A stretch of DNA of 64,000 nt, from the NCBI RefSeq assembly GCF_000379665.1, contig NZ_KB903360.1, forward strand, positions 746,175 to 810,174, in the 5' to 3' direction. The translations under genes were made by a program, and so were the position numbers. Under the pieces are notes generated by a model, which saw only the letters and a program-made list of their open reading frames with translations, had not been told where the DNA came from and did not search any database. Source of the DNA: Butyricimonas synergistica DSM 23225 (lineage in GTDB: Bacteria > Bacteroidota > Bacteroidia > Bacteroidales > Marinifilaceae). Below, piece after piece: positions 26,211 to 35,127 of this stretch. The stretch's first letter is position 1, and each line of letters starts with the position of its first letter.

Positions 26211-26618
26211 ATGAAAACAGATTTATCGGGTGTGGACGCGCCTTTGAGGGAGTCACCTTTGGTGGCAGACGGCTTGTTTATTCGCCAGGACGAGTATTAC
26301 AAGAAATATTTTTACGCCGACATCGTTTGGATTGAGGCGTCGGCTAATTATTGTGATTTCTTTTTTAAAGATAAATCCCGGATCACCGTGGCGTGCCGTT
26401 TGGGAGTCGTGGAGCGGCAATTGCCGGACGCGTATTTTGCCCGTGTACACCGTGGATTTATCCTGAACCTTCGTTATGTCGACACGTGGGCGGGGAATTC
26501 CTTGCGTGCCGTCGGGAAATGGTTCCCGATCGGTGATCATTACCGGAAAAACGTGTTGGCTTGTTTCAATATACTGGATACCTCCCGGGAGTACCCGAAA
26601 ACGGGGCGTGAGGAGTAA
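26211..26618 (+). CDS. Stand-alone LytTR-type DNA-binding regulator
   Basis: This 135-residue protein is almost only a LytTR domain: DIVWIEASANYCDFFF, then SRITVACRLGVVERQLP, YFARVHRGFILNLRYVD and WFPIGDHYRKNVLA. There is no receiver domain, so it is not a standard two-component response regulator. I chose the ATG at 26211; a TTG two codons upstream is also possible. It lies between a strong terminator and a gene-poor stretch, so it is transcribed on its own. It may regulate the neighbouring import locus, but nothing in the sequence proves that. Confidence 0.85.
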   Translation: MKTDLSGVDAPLRESPLVADGLFIRQDEYYKKYFYADIVWIEASANYCDFFFKDKSRITVACRLGVVERQLPDAYFARVHRGFILNLRYVDTWAGNSLRAVGKWFPIGDHYRKNVLACFNILDTSREYPKTGREE

Positions 26619-26731
26619 TCCTGTAATTTAATATTCACCGGTCTCGTGGATAAGTTTATCGGCGGGCTCCGGTGGAAGGCTTGGCAATTCGTGATTTACG
26701 ATTTATGATTTTGGATTTATGATAGGGGGAT

Positions 26732-26766
26732 TCCCGGTGAAGACGGGGAGTAGTCCCGGTGAAGAC
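26732..26766 (+). repeat. Two 13-base direct repeats, period 22
   Basis: TCCCGGTGAAGAC occurs at 26732-26744 and 26754-26766, each followed by a GGGGA/AGGGA-like stretch. It is a short imperfect tandem repeat of unknown meaning. Confidence 0.6.
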
Positions 26767-26798
26767 AGGGAACAAATTCCTTTCAAACTCGTTTTAAA

Positions 26799-26836
26799 CT
26801 CGTTTCAAAGACCTTCAGGAAAGTTTTTGAAACGAG
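26799..26836 (+). repeat. 11-bp inverted repeat
   Basis: CTCGTTTCAAA (26799-26809) and TTTGAAACGAG (26826-26836) are perfect inverted copies with a 16-base loop. A near copy of the left arm (CTCGTTTTAAA) lies just upstream. It is possibly a regulator site for the AAA/DUF1703 gene or a stem-loop in RNA. Confidence 0.55.
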
Positions 26837-26885
26837 GGTGATAGGAAAGGGAAACGAGAGAGTGAGATTATTCGTTGTTTTTTCG

Positions 26886-26893
26886 TACATTTG
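26886..26893 (+). promoter_or_regulatory. -7 box before the AAA/DUF1703 gene
   Basis: TACATTTG is an exact match to TAnnTTTG, 30 bases before the ATG at 26923. It rules out the longer upstream start. Confidence 0.6.
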
Positions 26894-26922
26894 TATTTCG
26901 TAACATAAAAAGGATTTGTATC

Positions 26923-28507
26923 ATGAAATACCCGATAGGCATCCAGAGTTTTGACCGGATTATCGAAGACGGTTACGTTTACGTGGATAAAACCGAGATG
27001 ATTTACTCCCTCGTGAAGGAAGGTTCAATCTATTTCTTGAGCCGTCCGCGCCGTTTCGGGAAGAGCCTCCTGGTATCGACGTTGAAGAACTATTTCTTGG
27101 GGCGGAAGGAGCTTTTCAAGGGGGTGGCGATCGACGGCCTGGAAAAAGACTGGTTGGAATACCCGGTGTTTCATATCGATTTTAACGGGAGCAATTTTCA
27201 AGAGGAGGGCACTCTGGAGAAGGTGATCGAGGGGCATATTTCCGCCTGGGAAAAGGTTTACGCCATTCTCCCGGATCAAAGCCAAGATCGGGGAATGCGT
27301 TTCATTCAAGTGCTGAAAAGAGGCTCATCTCCGGACGGGGCGGCGTGCCGTAGTTTTGATTGACGAGTACGACAAGCCAATCCTCGACGTTTTAGACACG
27401 GGGCTGGAAACCGTGGTGGGGGAAAACCGGATGTCGATGGAAGATCGAAACCGCAACGTGTTGAAGGGTTTTTACTCGGTGTTCAAGGCCGCGGACGAGC
27501 ACTTGCAGTTTGTTTTCCTGACGGGCGTGACGAAGTTCTCTCAGGTGAGCGTGTTCAGTGGTTTCAACCAGCCGAAAGATATCAGCATGGATCCTCGTTA
27601 CGAGGCACTTTGCGGGATTACCCAGGAAGAACTGGATAATTATTTCATGGGGTCTATAGCGGGCATGGCGGAGATTTACCGGCAGGACGCGGAGGGGATG
27701 CGGCAGATGTTGAAGCGGCAGTATGACGGTTATCATTTCGGGGCACGTTTGGTGGATGTTTACAACCCGTTCAGTTTGTTGAATGCCTTGGATTCGATGA
27801 TGATTCAGGATTACTGGTTCCGTAGTGGCACGCCGTCTTATCTTATCCGTTTGTTGAACCACACGCGGGAGAATTTGGATGAATTGACCGGTCGTTATTA
27901 CGAGGCCCCGGAATTCGTGGATTACAAGGCAGATGTTGAAAAGCCGTTACCGATGATCTACCAGAGTGGTTACTTGACGATCAAGGGGTATAACATGCGT
28001 CGCAACACGTTTTTGCTTGATTTCCCGAATAACGAGGTGAAAAATGGTTTTCTTGCCATGGTAGCCTCGGATTACTTGAAGCCGCGATCAAGTGTAAACA
28101 ACTGGGTACAGGACACGGTTGATGCTTTGCAGGACGGGGACACGGAAGGTTTTCGTCGTTTGTTGACCTCGTTCTTGAGTAGTATTCCTTACACGATGCG
28201 CCGAAAGGAGAACGAGCGGGAAAAGGAGCGTTATTTTCATTACACTTTCTATCTGTTGATGCGCTTGGTGAGTGTTTACACGGAAAAGCAACAGAGCGAG
28301 GGGCGTGTGGATTGCGTGGAGGAAGCCGACAATCACGTTTACATTTTTGAGTTCAAGCTGGACGGAACAGCCGACGAGGCTTTGCGCCAGATCGAAGAGA
28401 AGGGTTATGCCTTGCCTTACCTGGAGGATCGCCGTCATCTGCATCGTGTTGGAGTTAGTTTTTCTTCAGACACGGGAACCGTGGACGACTGGAAGGTGAT
28501 AGAGTAA
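26923..28507 (+). pseudogene. AAA-ATPase-like/DUF1703 (PD-(D/E)XK) family protein with one frameshift
   Basis: The start MKYPIGIQSFDRIIEDGYVY and the P-loop RPRRFGKSLLVSTLKNYF are typical of the AAA-ATPase_like family, which is abundant and multicopy in Bacteroidales. The frame fails after IQVLKR and stops at 27363. The other frame carries the continuation KEAHLRTGRRAVVLIDEYDK, the Walker B region, and then runs to 28507 with the C-terminal nuclease-like DUF1703 part (HVYIFEFKLDGTADEALRQI). Removing one A from the four-A run at 27316-27319 joins the two halves into about 527 residues. The break is either a recent mutation or a sequencing error. No function has been demonstrated for the family that I can name; a defence or nuclease role is only a guess. 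Confidence 0.85.
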
Positions 28508-28557
28508 GCGCGGAGAAAAAAAACTGACAGGATGTGGTACTATATATTATTTTTTTG

Positions 28558-28565
28558 TACATTTG
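28558..28565 (+). promoter_or_regulatory. -7 box of the DUF177-rpmF operon
   Basis: TACATTTG, an exact TAnnTTTG match, lies 21 bases before the GTG at 28587 and overlaps a TTG at 28563, which therefore cannot be the real start. Confidence 0.65.
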
Positions 28566-28586
28566 CGCCGTTTTACTTCAAGAGTT

Positions 28587-29099
28587 GTGGACAGATTGAA
28601 AGAATATAAGATAGCCCACAGAGGCTTAGGAGAAGGCGTTCACTCTTTCGAGTTTGTCATGGATGACGATTTTTTCGATTGCTTTGAAGCGACAAAGGGA
28701 ACGAAAGGGAAAGTAAACGCGAGAGTGGAGATCGTGAAATCATCCCTTCTGATGGAAGTTCGGATGAAGATCGATGGAGTAGTGAAGGCTATTTGCGATC
28801 GCTGCTTGGAAGAGATGGATTTACCGGTTAGCGGGGAACTTAACTTGTACGCGAAGTACGGGGAAAGGGAAGAGGGGAATGATGATGATTTTATAGTCTT
28901 GGCACAAGACGAGGATTATCTGGATTTGAGCGAGCCGCTGTACGAGATATACATGTTGAATTATCCGCTTCGAGTGGTTCACCCGGAGGGAGAATGCAAC
29001 GAGGAGATGGAACGGGTCCTTGAGGACTTGACGATAGAAGAGAATGAGAAGATTGATCCCCGTTGGGATGAATTGAGGAAATTAATTAATAATAACTAA
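28587..29099 (+). CDS. DUF177/YceD-family protein
   Basis: This is a 170-residue YceD-like protein. The family is encoded just before rpmF in most bacteria and is tied to 23S rRNA or L32 biology. A CxxC-type pair is seen in AICDRCLEEMDLPVSG, with acidic surroundings (DDDFIVLAQDEDYLDLSEPL) typical of the family. The end is KIDPRWDELRKLINNN. I prefer the GTG at 28587 (VDRLKEYKIAHRGLGEG) because the open frame upstream overlaps the promoter -7 box. rpmF starts 16 bases downstream. Confidence 0.85.
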   Translation: MDRLKEYKIAHRGLGEGVHSFEFVMDDDFFDCFEATKGTKGKVNARVEIVKSSLLMEVRMKIDGVVKAICDRCLEEMDLPVSGELNLYAKYGEREEGNDDDFIVLAQDEDYLDLSEPLYEIYMLNYPLRVVHPEGECNEEMERVLEDLTIEENEKIDPRWDELRKLINNN

Positions 29100-29115
29100 A
29101 TAAAACTAGAGAGAA

Positions 29116-29301
29116 ATGGCACATCCTAAACACCGAATCTCTAAACAGAGAAGGAATAAGAGAAGAACTCACGATAAGGCAACTGTTCCTGCAATAGCAA
29201 AGTGTTCAAATTGTGGTGCTGCAGTACAGTATCATACCGTATGCCCGGAATGCGGGTATTACAGGGGTAAATTAGCTATTGAGAAAGCAGTCGTTGCATA
29301 A
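29116..29301 (+). CDS. rpmF: 50S ribosomal protein L32
   Basis: L32 is a small protein of the large ribosomal subunit near the peptidyl-transferase side. The 61 residues include the basic N-terminus MAHPKHRISKQRRNKRRTH and two CxxC pairs (CSNCG, CPECG) that form a zinc ribbon. Its length and sequence are typical. It is co-transcribed with DUF177, and a hairpin follows 36 bases after the stop. Confidence 0.98.
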   Translation: MAHPKHRISKQRRNKRRTHDKATVPAIAKCSNCGAAVQYHTVCPECGYYRGKLAIEKAVVA

Positions 29302-29337
29302 TATTGATGCAATGATGAATTGCTGTGAATAATACAG

Positions 29338-29360
29338 AGCCCCCTGTAATCCAGGGGGCT
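29338..29360 (+). terminator. Hairpin between rpmF and fabH
   Basis: A perfect 9-bp GC-rich stem (29338-29346 with 29352-29360, AGCCCCCTG and CAGGGGGCT) has a 5-base loop. There is no T run after it, so it may be a weak terminator or a processing/attenuation hairpin. Confidence 0.6.
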
Positions 29361-29411
29361 ATGATTGTATACGGGTAGTTGACCTCAATTTAATTTGAAA
29401 AGATATTTTTT

Positions 29412-30407
29412 ATGGAAAGGCCAAGAGCGGTAATCACGGGGGTAGGCGCATTTTATCCCGATTACATTTTAGACAACGAGGAATTGAGCCGGATGGTGGA
29501 TACCACGGACGAGTGGATTATGACGCGGATCGGAATCAAGGAACGGCGTATATTACGGGATACGAATAAAGGTAGTGCTTACCTCGGAGCCAAGGCGGTG
29601 GAAGACCTGTTTCGCAAGACCGGGTTGAAACCGGAAGAAGTTGACCTCTTGATCTGCTGTACCGTGACAGCAGATATGCATTTCCCGGCGAACGGGAACG
29701 TTATTTCCGACATGGTGGGAATCAAGAATGCTTTTAGTTTTGATTTGAATGCCGGATGTTCCGGATTTTTATACGGGTTGACGACAGCCACGCAATACGT
29801 GGAAAGCGGGCGTTACAAGAAGGTCGTTGTCGTGGGAGCCGAGAAGATGTCGGCAATCACGGATTATACCGACCGGGCAACCTGCCCGATTTTCGGGGAT
29901 GCTGCTGCCGCGATCCTCCTCGAGCCGACGCACGAGGACGTGGGTGTGATCGACCATATCCTTCGGTCTGACGGCATGGGACGGGTGCACTTGCATATGA
30001 AAGCGGGTGGTTCGTTGAAACCGCCTTCCATCGAAACCGTTACAGCAAGAGAGCATTATATTTACCAGGAAGGACAGCCCGTGTTCAAGCATGCCGTGTC
30101 GAACATGGCAGACGTGTCAGTCGAGATAATGAAACGGAATAACCTCACATCGGAAGATGTCGCTTGGTTGGTGCCACATCAGGCAAACCTGCGTATCATC
30201 AAGGCTACCGGCGAGAGAATGGGGTTGGATGCTTCTAAGGTGATGGTAAATATTCAAAAATACGGGAACACCACGTCGGCGACTATCCCATTATGCTTGT
30301 ACGAGTGGGAAGACCAACTGAAGAAAGGGGATAATCTGATTCTCGCTGCCTTCGGTGCCGGGTTCACGTGGGGAGCCATTTACGTGAAGTGGGGTTATAC
30401 TAAATAG
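29412..30407 (+). CDS. fabH: 3-oxoacyl-[acyl-carrier-protein] synthase III
   Basis: FabH condenses an acyl-CoA starter with malonyl-ACP to begin fatty acid synthesis in the cytoplasm. The 331 residues hold the catalytic triad: Cys in [12 protein letters not shown] (about 116), His in [11 protein letters not shown] and Asn in [11 protein letters not shown]. The N-terminal [13 protein letters not shown] and C-terminal [16 protein letters not shown] are family signatures. The DUF177-rpmF-fabH order is widely conserved; plsX, which sits between rpmF and fabH in many other phyla, is absent here. Confidence 0.97.
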   Translation: MERPRAVITGVGAFYPDYILDNEELSRMVDTTDEWIMTRIGIKERRILRDTNKGSAYLGAKAVEDLFRKTGLKPEEVDLLICCTVTADMHFPANGNVISDMVGIKNAFSFDLNAGCSGFLYGLTTATQYVESGRYKKVVVVGAEKMSAITDYTDRATCPIFGDAAAAILLEPTHEDVGVIDHILRSDGMGRVHLHMKAGGSLKPPSIETVTAREHYIYQEGQPVFKHAVSNMADVSVEIMKRNNLTSEDVAWLVPHQANLRIIKATGERMGLDASKVMVNIQKYGNTTSATIPLCLYEWEDQLKKGDNLILAAFGAGFTWGAIYVKWGYTK

Positions 30408-30430
30408 TCCATAAGGTTTAAAAGTTCATG

Positions 30431-30469
30431 AAGTCCATGAGGTCGATTTTTTTTTGACTTTATGGACTT
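30431..30469 (+). terminator. Hairpin after fabH
   Basis: AAGTCCAT (30431-30438) pairs with ATGGACTT (30462-30469), extended inward by a further six pairs (two G-U) to a T-rich 11-base loop. It probably terminates fabH transcription ahead of the bactofilin promoter. Confidence 0.5.
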
Positions 30470-30527
30470 TATGATTTTGTGGGTCTCGTGAGCGAAAAAA
30501 AGATTTTCAATTTTCAATTTCTTGTTG

Positions 30528-30535
30528 TATATTTG
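30528..30535 (+). promoter_or_regulatory. -7 box before the first bactofilin gene
   Basis: TATATTTG is an exact TAnnTTTG match 22 bases before the ATG at 30557, which excludes an upstream in-frame start at 30479. Confidence 0.6.
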
Positions 30536-30556
30536 GTCGTTTATTACTTAACTAAG

Positions 30557-30904
30557 ATGGGAAAAAGTGTGAATCCGGACTGTCCGGGAAGTAAACAAAC
30601 TGTAGTTTTGGAAGATTCCGTGGTCGGGGGAGATATAAACCTACCCGGGGATTTATGCTTGTTCGGTAAGATTTTAGGTAATATTACAGCCGGGGGACGG
30701 GTAGAGGTAAGGCAAGGTGCTCTCGTGACAGGGCACGTGCGTTGCCGAGAGTTATACGTCGAGGGGGTAGTGGAAGGAAACGTGGAAACTCGTTCTTTAA
30801 TAATCGGGGAAAATGCCGCGTTGAAGGGGAAGGTGGAGACGGGGAAGCTGCGGGTGGAAGGGGAGATATACGAAATAAAATGGTTACGTCTGGTAAGAAA
30901 ATAA
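30557..30904 (+). CDS. Bactofilin (polymer-forming cytoskeletal protein)
   Basis: This 115-residue protein is mostly a right-handed beta-helix of short repeats, the bactofilin core (VVLEDSVVGGDINLPGDLCL, GKILGNITAGGRVEVRQGAL, VEGVVEGNVETRSLIIG). Bactofilins self-assemble into filaments at the membrane without nucleotide and scaffold cell-wall or envelope machines. The start at 30557 is supported by the promoter just upstream. A second bactofilin of the same length follows 15 bases later, so the two may co-polymerise. It is unusual in having a Cys (NPDCPGSK) near the N-terminus. Confidence 0.88.
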   Translation: MGKSVNPDCPGSKQTVVLEDSVVGGDINLPGDLCLFGKILGNITAGGRVEVRQGALVTGHVRCRELYVEGVVEGNVETRSLIIGENAALKGKVETGKLRVEGEIYEIKWLRLVRK

Positions 30905-30919
30905 AGTAAATGCAAGATC

Positions 30920-31267
30920 ATGGGAAAAGAAGTACAACAACAAGTTGCGATTAACCTATTAAGTGAAGGGACTCAGATTACCGGAGATCTTCATGCGTCG
31001 AACGATATTCGGGTAGACGGTAGTATCAAGGGAAAGATAAACACGACGGGGAGGTTGATTATCGGGCAGATGGCAAAAGTAGAGGGAGAGGTGACTTCGC
31101 CGAGCGTGGATATCCTGGGTACGATGGAGGGAACGATCGTGTCGACGGGTTCCGTGTCGTTGAGAGCAAAAGCCGTGTTCACGGGAACGATCAAGGCGGC
31201 TTATATCGCTATCGAGTCGGGGGCTATTTTTAATGGTGAATGCCATATCGAACGAGATGTCAAATAG
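30920..31267 (+). CDS. Bactofilin (polymer-forming cytoskeletal protein), second copy
   Basis: This 115-residue bactofilin has a clearer consensus than its neighbour: LLSEGTQITGDLHASNDIRV, DGSIKGKINTTGRLIIG, VEGEVTSPSVDILGTMEGTI. The beta-helix repeat of about 17 residues (G-x-I/V-x-G-x-I/V) is evident throughout. It lies 15 bases after the first bactofilin and is probably translated from the same transcript. The M1 peptidase lipoprotein follows 14 bases after its stop. A role in envelope shape or in localising a partner is expected from the family. Confidence 0.93.
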   Translation: MGKEVQQQVAINLLSEGTQITGDLHASNDIRVDGSIKGKINTTGRLIIGQMAKVEGEVTSPSVDILGTMEGTIVSTGSVSLRAKAVFTGTIKAAYIAIESGAIFNGECHIERDVK

Positions 31268-31281
31268 AAATAAATAACAAC

Positions 31282-33801
31282 GTGGTGTGTCGTGTATCCA
31301 TAGTCGTGTCTTTGCTGCTATCGCTGGTTGCTTGTAATAAGGTCCAGGATAAAGTAGAGAAGGGGGTTTCCCTCGAATTGGCGAAAGAACGTAAATCCAA
31401 TATCGGAGGCGTATCCTATCGGCTATACTTTTCTATTCCCAGGGAAAAGAATGAGGCTATTATGGCAGAATCGGAGATATTCTTTGAATTATCGGAATTG
31501 GCTCCGGTAGTTCTGGATTTCAAGGAGGAAGAGGGCAAGGTGTTGTCCGTGACTTCCGGGGGTAAGAAAGTGCCTTACACGTTTAAGAATGAACACATCA
31601 TTATTCAACCGGAGTATCTGAAAGAGGGGCGGAACGAGTTGTCGATCCAATTTATCGCGGGAGAGTCGTCACTAAACAGGAGCGAGGATATGATGTACAC
31701 CTTGCTGGTGCCGGATCGTTGCCGGACGTTGATGCCTTGTTTTGACCAACCGGATATAAAAGCACGTTTTAAATTGACGCTTAAAATACCTGCCGGGTGG
31801 AAAGCGATCGGGAACGGGGAATCTATCCGGGTAGAATACTTCAATGATTACCAGCTTTGCGAGTTCGGGGAAACTAAACCCTTGAGCACGTATTTGTTCG
31901 CTTTTGCCGTGGGACGTTTCTCGTACACGGAGCGATTCGTGGGAAAGCGCTGGATCGGGATTTACCACCGGGAAACGGATACGGCAAAGATCAATGCCAG
32001 TATTCCCGAAATCGTGAGACAGGTGAGCCATTCGCTGGAATGGATGGAGCGTTACACGGGGATCGAATATCCTTTCGATAACTATAACGTGGTGGCGATT
32101 CCCGCTTTTCAATACGGGGGAATGGAACACCCGGGAGCCACGTTCTACAAGTCATCTTCTCTTTTCCTCGACCGGAATGCCGATTTGTCGGCTCAGGTGA
32201 AACGGAGCGAGTTGATCGCCCATGAAACCGCACATATGTGGTTCGGTGATTACGTCACGATGAAGTGGTTTAATGACGTGTGGCTCAAGGAAGTGTTTGC
32301 CGGGTTTATGGCAGATAAGATTATAGCGCAGTTATACCCTGAAGTAAACCATCGCTTGAATTTCTTTTTGAATCATTATGAACCCGCTTTGCGGACAGAC
32401 CGTACGAAAGGGACTCACCCGATCATGCAGGAATTGAATAATTTGAAAGATGCGGGGACATTATACGGGGATATTATTTATCACAAGGCTCCTATCGTGA
32501 TGCGTATGCTGGAAGAGGAAATTTCCGAATTCCAGTTGCAGATGGGATTGCGGAGATACTTACGGCGTTGGGCGTATTCCAATGCGGATTGGGATGATTT
32601 AATCAAGTTGTTGGGAAATTCTACCGGGAAGGATTTGCAGGCTTGGAATGAAATTTGGATCAAGGAGAGCGGTGCGCCCGTGATCGAATTCGGCAAGGAA
32701 GCCGTTTCCATGATAGACCCGAGCGGTAAGAAACGGGTTTGGCCTCAATCGGTATCCGTGTGTTGGATGACTTCTTTCGGCGAATTGCGTCGCCAACCGA
32801 TATTCTTGAAAGATACATTAACCGGATTCCGGAATAACAGAGTGGTTTTGCCGGATTGTGACGTGCTGGGATACGGGTGTTTCCTGCCGACGGAATTTGG
32901 CATCCAATTTCTTGGTAAAGAGTTGAGCCAGATAGACCATGCGCTTTACCGGGCGGTTGCCTGGCAGTTGCTGTACGAGGGCGTGTTAAACAAGAAGGTG
33001 AAGGGCGAGTTTTTCCTGAAACTTTGCATGAAGCACTTGCCTCACGAAAAGAATAATCTGGTGGTAAATCGCACGCTGAGTTTCTTGAGGACGGTTTACA
33101 CGACTTACCTGGACGAGGGAAGCCGTCAATTGTTGCAAGAGGAATTGGAACGTTTTTGCGTGAATATGCTCGACCACGATGCGGGAAATAAGAAATCTTA
33201 TTTCAATACTTTATTGGCTATTTATTCTTCACCCAAGGTCGGTGAATTTATCAAAGACATACTGGGAGGGGAGAGGACGTTGCAAGACTTGACGATCAAT
33301 GACAATGATAAATTGAATATCGCGTTTAACCTTGTTTTGCGGGATTCCAATATTTACGAGGTGATGAATATGTATATCATGAATTCCGTTAAGAATAAGG
33401 ATTTGCAGAATCGTTTCGCTTACGTGTTACCCTCGGTATCCGGTAATAAGCAGGTCAGGGACAGCGTGTTCAATGCCTTGTTAAAAAACGAGAACCGAAT
33501 AAACGAAGTGTGGGTGGAAGAATGTTTGCGTTGGTTGAACCATCCGCGGCGGAGAATGGACGCCGAGGAGTATATACCCCGGATGTTGGATAAATTGAAA
33601 GAGATTCAGGAAACGGGAGATATATTCTTCCCGTCGGCATGGTTGAACGCCGGGCTTTCCGGACATACCGGGAAGAATGCTTATTCCGCTGTTAACACTT
33701 TCTTGGAGAAACACCCGAATTATCCGCAGAATTTGAAATTAAAAATATTGTCCAATTCAGATCATTTACGACGTCTTCATTCAGAAGAGCGTGAACGTTA
33801 A
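31282..33801 (+). CDS. M1-family zinc metallopeptidase lipoprotein
   Basis: This is an exported aminopeptidase-N-like enzyme of about 839 residues. Zinc is bound by HETAHMWFGDYV with the third ligand Glu in WLKEVFAGFM, and the exopeptidase/GAMEN-like motif is FQYGGMEHPGA. I chose the GTG at 31282, which gives a compact lipoprotein signal (VVSLLLSLVAC, Cys18) and does not overlap the bactofilin. The in-frame ATG at 31240 would overlap it by 28 bases and place a charged tail before the signal. It should trim N-terminal residues from peptides in the periplasm or at the outer membrane. kdsB follows 13 bases after its stop. Confidence 0.92.
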   Translation: MVCRVSIVVSLLLSLVACNKVQDKVEKGVSLELAKERKSNIGGVSYRLYFSIPREKNEAIMAESEIFFELSELAPVVLDFKEEEGKVLSVTSGGKKVPYTFKNEHIIIQPEYLKEGRNELSIQFIAGESSLNRSEDMMYTLLVPDRCRTLMPCFDQPDIKARFKLTLKIPAGWKAIGNGESIRVEYFNDYQLCEFGETKPLSTYLFAFAVGRFSYTERFVGKRWIGIYHRETDTAKINASIPEIVRQVSHSLEWMERYTGIEYPFDNYNVVAIPAFQYGGMEHPGATFYKSSSLFLDRNADLSAQVKRSELIAHETAHMWFGDYVTMKWFNDVWLKEVFAGFMADKIIAQLYPEVNHRLNFFLNHYEPALRTDRTKGTHPIMQELNNLKDAGTLYGDIIYHKAPIVMRMLEEEISEFQLQMGLRRYLRRWAYSNADWDDLIKLLGNSTGKDLQAWNEIWIKESGAPVIEFGKEAVSMIDPSGKKRVWPQSVSVCWMTSFGELRRQPIFLKDTLTGFRNNRVVLPDCDVLGYGCFLPTEFGIQFLGKELSQIDHALYRAVAWQLLYEGVLNKKVKGEFFLKLCMKHLPHEKNNLVVNRTLSFLRTVYTTYLDEGSRQLLQEELERFCVNMLDHDAGNKKSYFNTLLAIYSSPKVGEFIKDILGGERTLQDLTINDNDKLNIAFNLVLRDSNIYEVMNMYIMNSVKNKDLQNRFAYVLPSVSGNKQVRDSVFNALLKNENRINEVWVEECLRWLNHPRRRMDAEEYIPRMLDKLKEIQETGDIFFPSAWLNAGLSGHTGKNAYSAVNTFLEKHPNYPQNLKLKILSNSDHLRRLHSEERER

Positions 33802-33814
33802 ATGTTTATAGATT

Positions 33815-34564
33815 ATGACACTTCAAAAAAATTCATTGATATTAATTCCGGCTCGTTACGCTTCTACCCGTTTTCCGGGAAAACCGTTGGTGGAGATTGC
33901 CGGAAAGCCGATGATACAGCATGTTTATGAAAAAGCGGCAGTAGTTTCTGACTATGTTTACGTGGCGACGGATGATGTTCGGATTTATGATGCCGTTGAG
34001 TCATTCGGGGGACGTGCGGTGATGACTTCCACGGAGCATCGTAGCGGTACCGACCGTTGTTACGAGGCGTACGAGAAGGTGTGTAAGGTTTTGAATCGTG
34101 AATTCGAAGTCGTGGTCAACGTGCAGGGCGATGAGCCTTTTATTATCCCACAACAGATTGAGTCCTTAATCTCCTGCTTTGAAGAGCCGACAATACAAAT
34201 CGCCACGTTGGCAAAGCCTTTCGAGAAGAACGATGATATTTTTGACCCGAACAAGGTGAAAGTCGTGTTTTCCGCGAGAAACACGGCGCTTTATTTTAGC
34301 CGCAATCCGATTCCTTATTGCCGGGGCGTGGAACGTGACGGATGGCTTGCCCGCACTCCTTACTACAAACACGTCGGGATGTATGCCTACCGCCCGCAGA
34401 TATTGAAAGCGGTGACTTCTATCCCCCAAGGAATACTGGAACAGGCAGAGTCGTTGGAGCAATTGCGCTGGTTGGAGAACGGATACACGATAGCAATAAG
34501 TATCACGGATCACGAATCGATAGGGATTGATACTCCGGAAGATTTGGAGAAGATCATTATTTAG
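33815..34564 (+). CDS. kdsB: 3-deoxy-manno-octulosonate cytidylyltransferase
   Basis: KdsB activates Kdo with CTP to CMP-Kdo for lipid A inner-core synthesis. The 249 residues begin ILIPARYASTRFPGKPLVEI, the nucleotide-binding signature, and contain VVNVQGDEPFI (metal site), YFSRNPIPYCR, HVGMYAYRPQ and the ending IGIDTPEDLEKI. Length is normal. It lies 13 bases after the M1 peptidase and 9 before the next gene, suggesting one transcript. Confidence 0.97.
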   Translation: MTLQKNSLILIPARYASTRFPGKPLVEIAGKPMIQHVYEKAAVVSDYVYVATDDVRIYDAVESFGGRAVMTSTEHRSGTDRCYEAYEKVCKVLNREFEVVVNVQGDEPFIIPQQIESLISCFEEPTIQIATLAKPFEKNDDIFDPNKVKVVFSARNTALYFSRNPIPYCRGVERDGWLARTPYYKHVGMYAYRPQILKAVTSIPQGILEQAESLEQLRWLENGYTIAISITDHESIGIDTPEDLEKIII

Positions 34565-34573
34565 CGATGGGGC

Positions 34574-35071
34574 ATGACTAGGTTTAGAGAAATGCGCCGC
34601 AAGAATCAACTTTTATCTTTAGAGGAATGTAAAGCGATTCTTCATGCTCGTTCATCCGGAGTATTGGCTGTTGTGGGGGATAATGATTATCCGTACACGG
34701 TGCCGCTTAGTTATGTATATCATGATGATAAAATCTTTTTTCATAGTGCTCGAACCGGGTATAAGTTGGATGCGATTGCTAGAAATGATAAAGTTTCTTT
34801 TTGCGTTATAGACCAAGATGATGTAATACCTCAAGAATACACGACATATTTTCGTAGTATTGTTGTTTTTGGAAGGGCTCGGGTTTTAGAAAATGAAATG
34901 GAAAAGAGGGATGCTCTTGAAAAGTTGGCTGCAAAGTATTCACCGAATCATGAACAAGGACGTTTGCAAGAAATTGATAAGTTATTTCAATACGTTTGCA
35001 TTATTGAGTTAGCGATTGAACATATGACAGGCAAAGAAGCCATCGAGTTAGTACGAATGAGGTGCGAATAG
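34574..35071 (+). CDS. Pyridoxamine 5'-phosphate oxidase-fold flavoprotein (Nim-like)
   Basis: This 165-residue split-barrel flavin-binding protein resembles the 'pyridoxamine 5'-phosphate oxidase family' that includes NimA-type 5-nitroimidazole reductases. Motifs are MRRKNQLLSLEECKAILHAR, GVLAVVGDNDYPYTVPLSYV and IFFHSARTGYKLDAI (FMN phosphate contact). The protein is one of many such small oxidoreductases and this assignment does not predict drug resistance. It follows kdsB by 9 bases. A symmetrical terminator separates it from the convergent frr gene. Confidence 0.88.
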   Translation: MTRFREMRRKNQLLSLEECKAILHARSSGVLAVVGDNDYPYTVPLSYVYHDDKIFFHSARTGYKLDAIARNDKVSFCVIDQDDVIPQEYTTYFRSIVVFGRARVLENEMEKRDALEKLAAKYSPNHEQGRLQEIDKLFQYVCIIELAIEHMTGKEAIELVRMRCE

Positions 35072-35074
35072 TAA

Positions 35075-35113
35075 AAAAGCTAAAAGTTCGATTTTCTCTC
35101 TCTTTTAGCTTTT
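35075..35113. terminator. Bidirectional terminator between the Nim-like gene and frr
   Basis: AAAAGCTAAAAG (35075-35086) and CTTTTAGCTTTT (35102-35113) form a perfect 12-bp stem flanked by A and T runs, so it can act for both converging genes. Confidence 0.85.
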
Positions 35114-35127
35114 AGTTTCTGACAGCG

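Larger units (their letters stand above)
26619..26922 (+). other. Gene-free spacer with degenerate repeats
   Basis: No gene is seen here. The stretch holds a 13-base direct repeat with 22-base period (26732, 26754), repeated GATTTATGA words near 26699-26730, an 11-bp inverted repeat (26799-26836) and the -7 box of the next gene (26886-26893). There is no tRNA or IS end. Confidence 0.6.

Noticed and set aside
30479-30556. Longer start for the first bactofilin
   Set aside because: The -7 promoter box at 30528-30535 lies inside that extension, which is hydrophobic and unlike other bactofilins.
31240-31281. ATG start 14 codons upstream for the M1 peptidase
   Set aside because: It overlaps the bactofilin gene and adds a charged segment before the lipoprotein signal; the GTG at 31282 gives a normal signal peptide.
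34574-35071. Calling the Nim-like gene a nitroimidazole resistance determinant
   Set aside because: The PNPOx fold is shared by many flavoproteins; sequence alone does not show nitroreductase activity.
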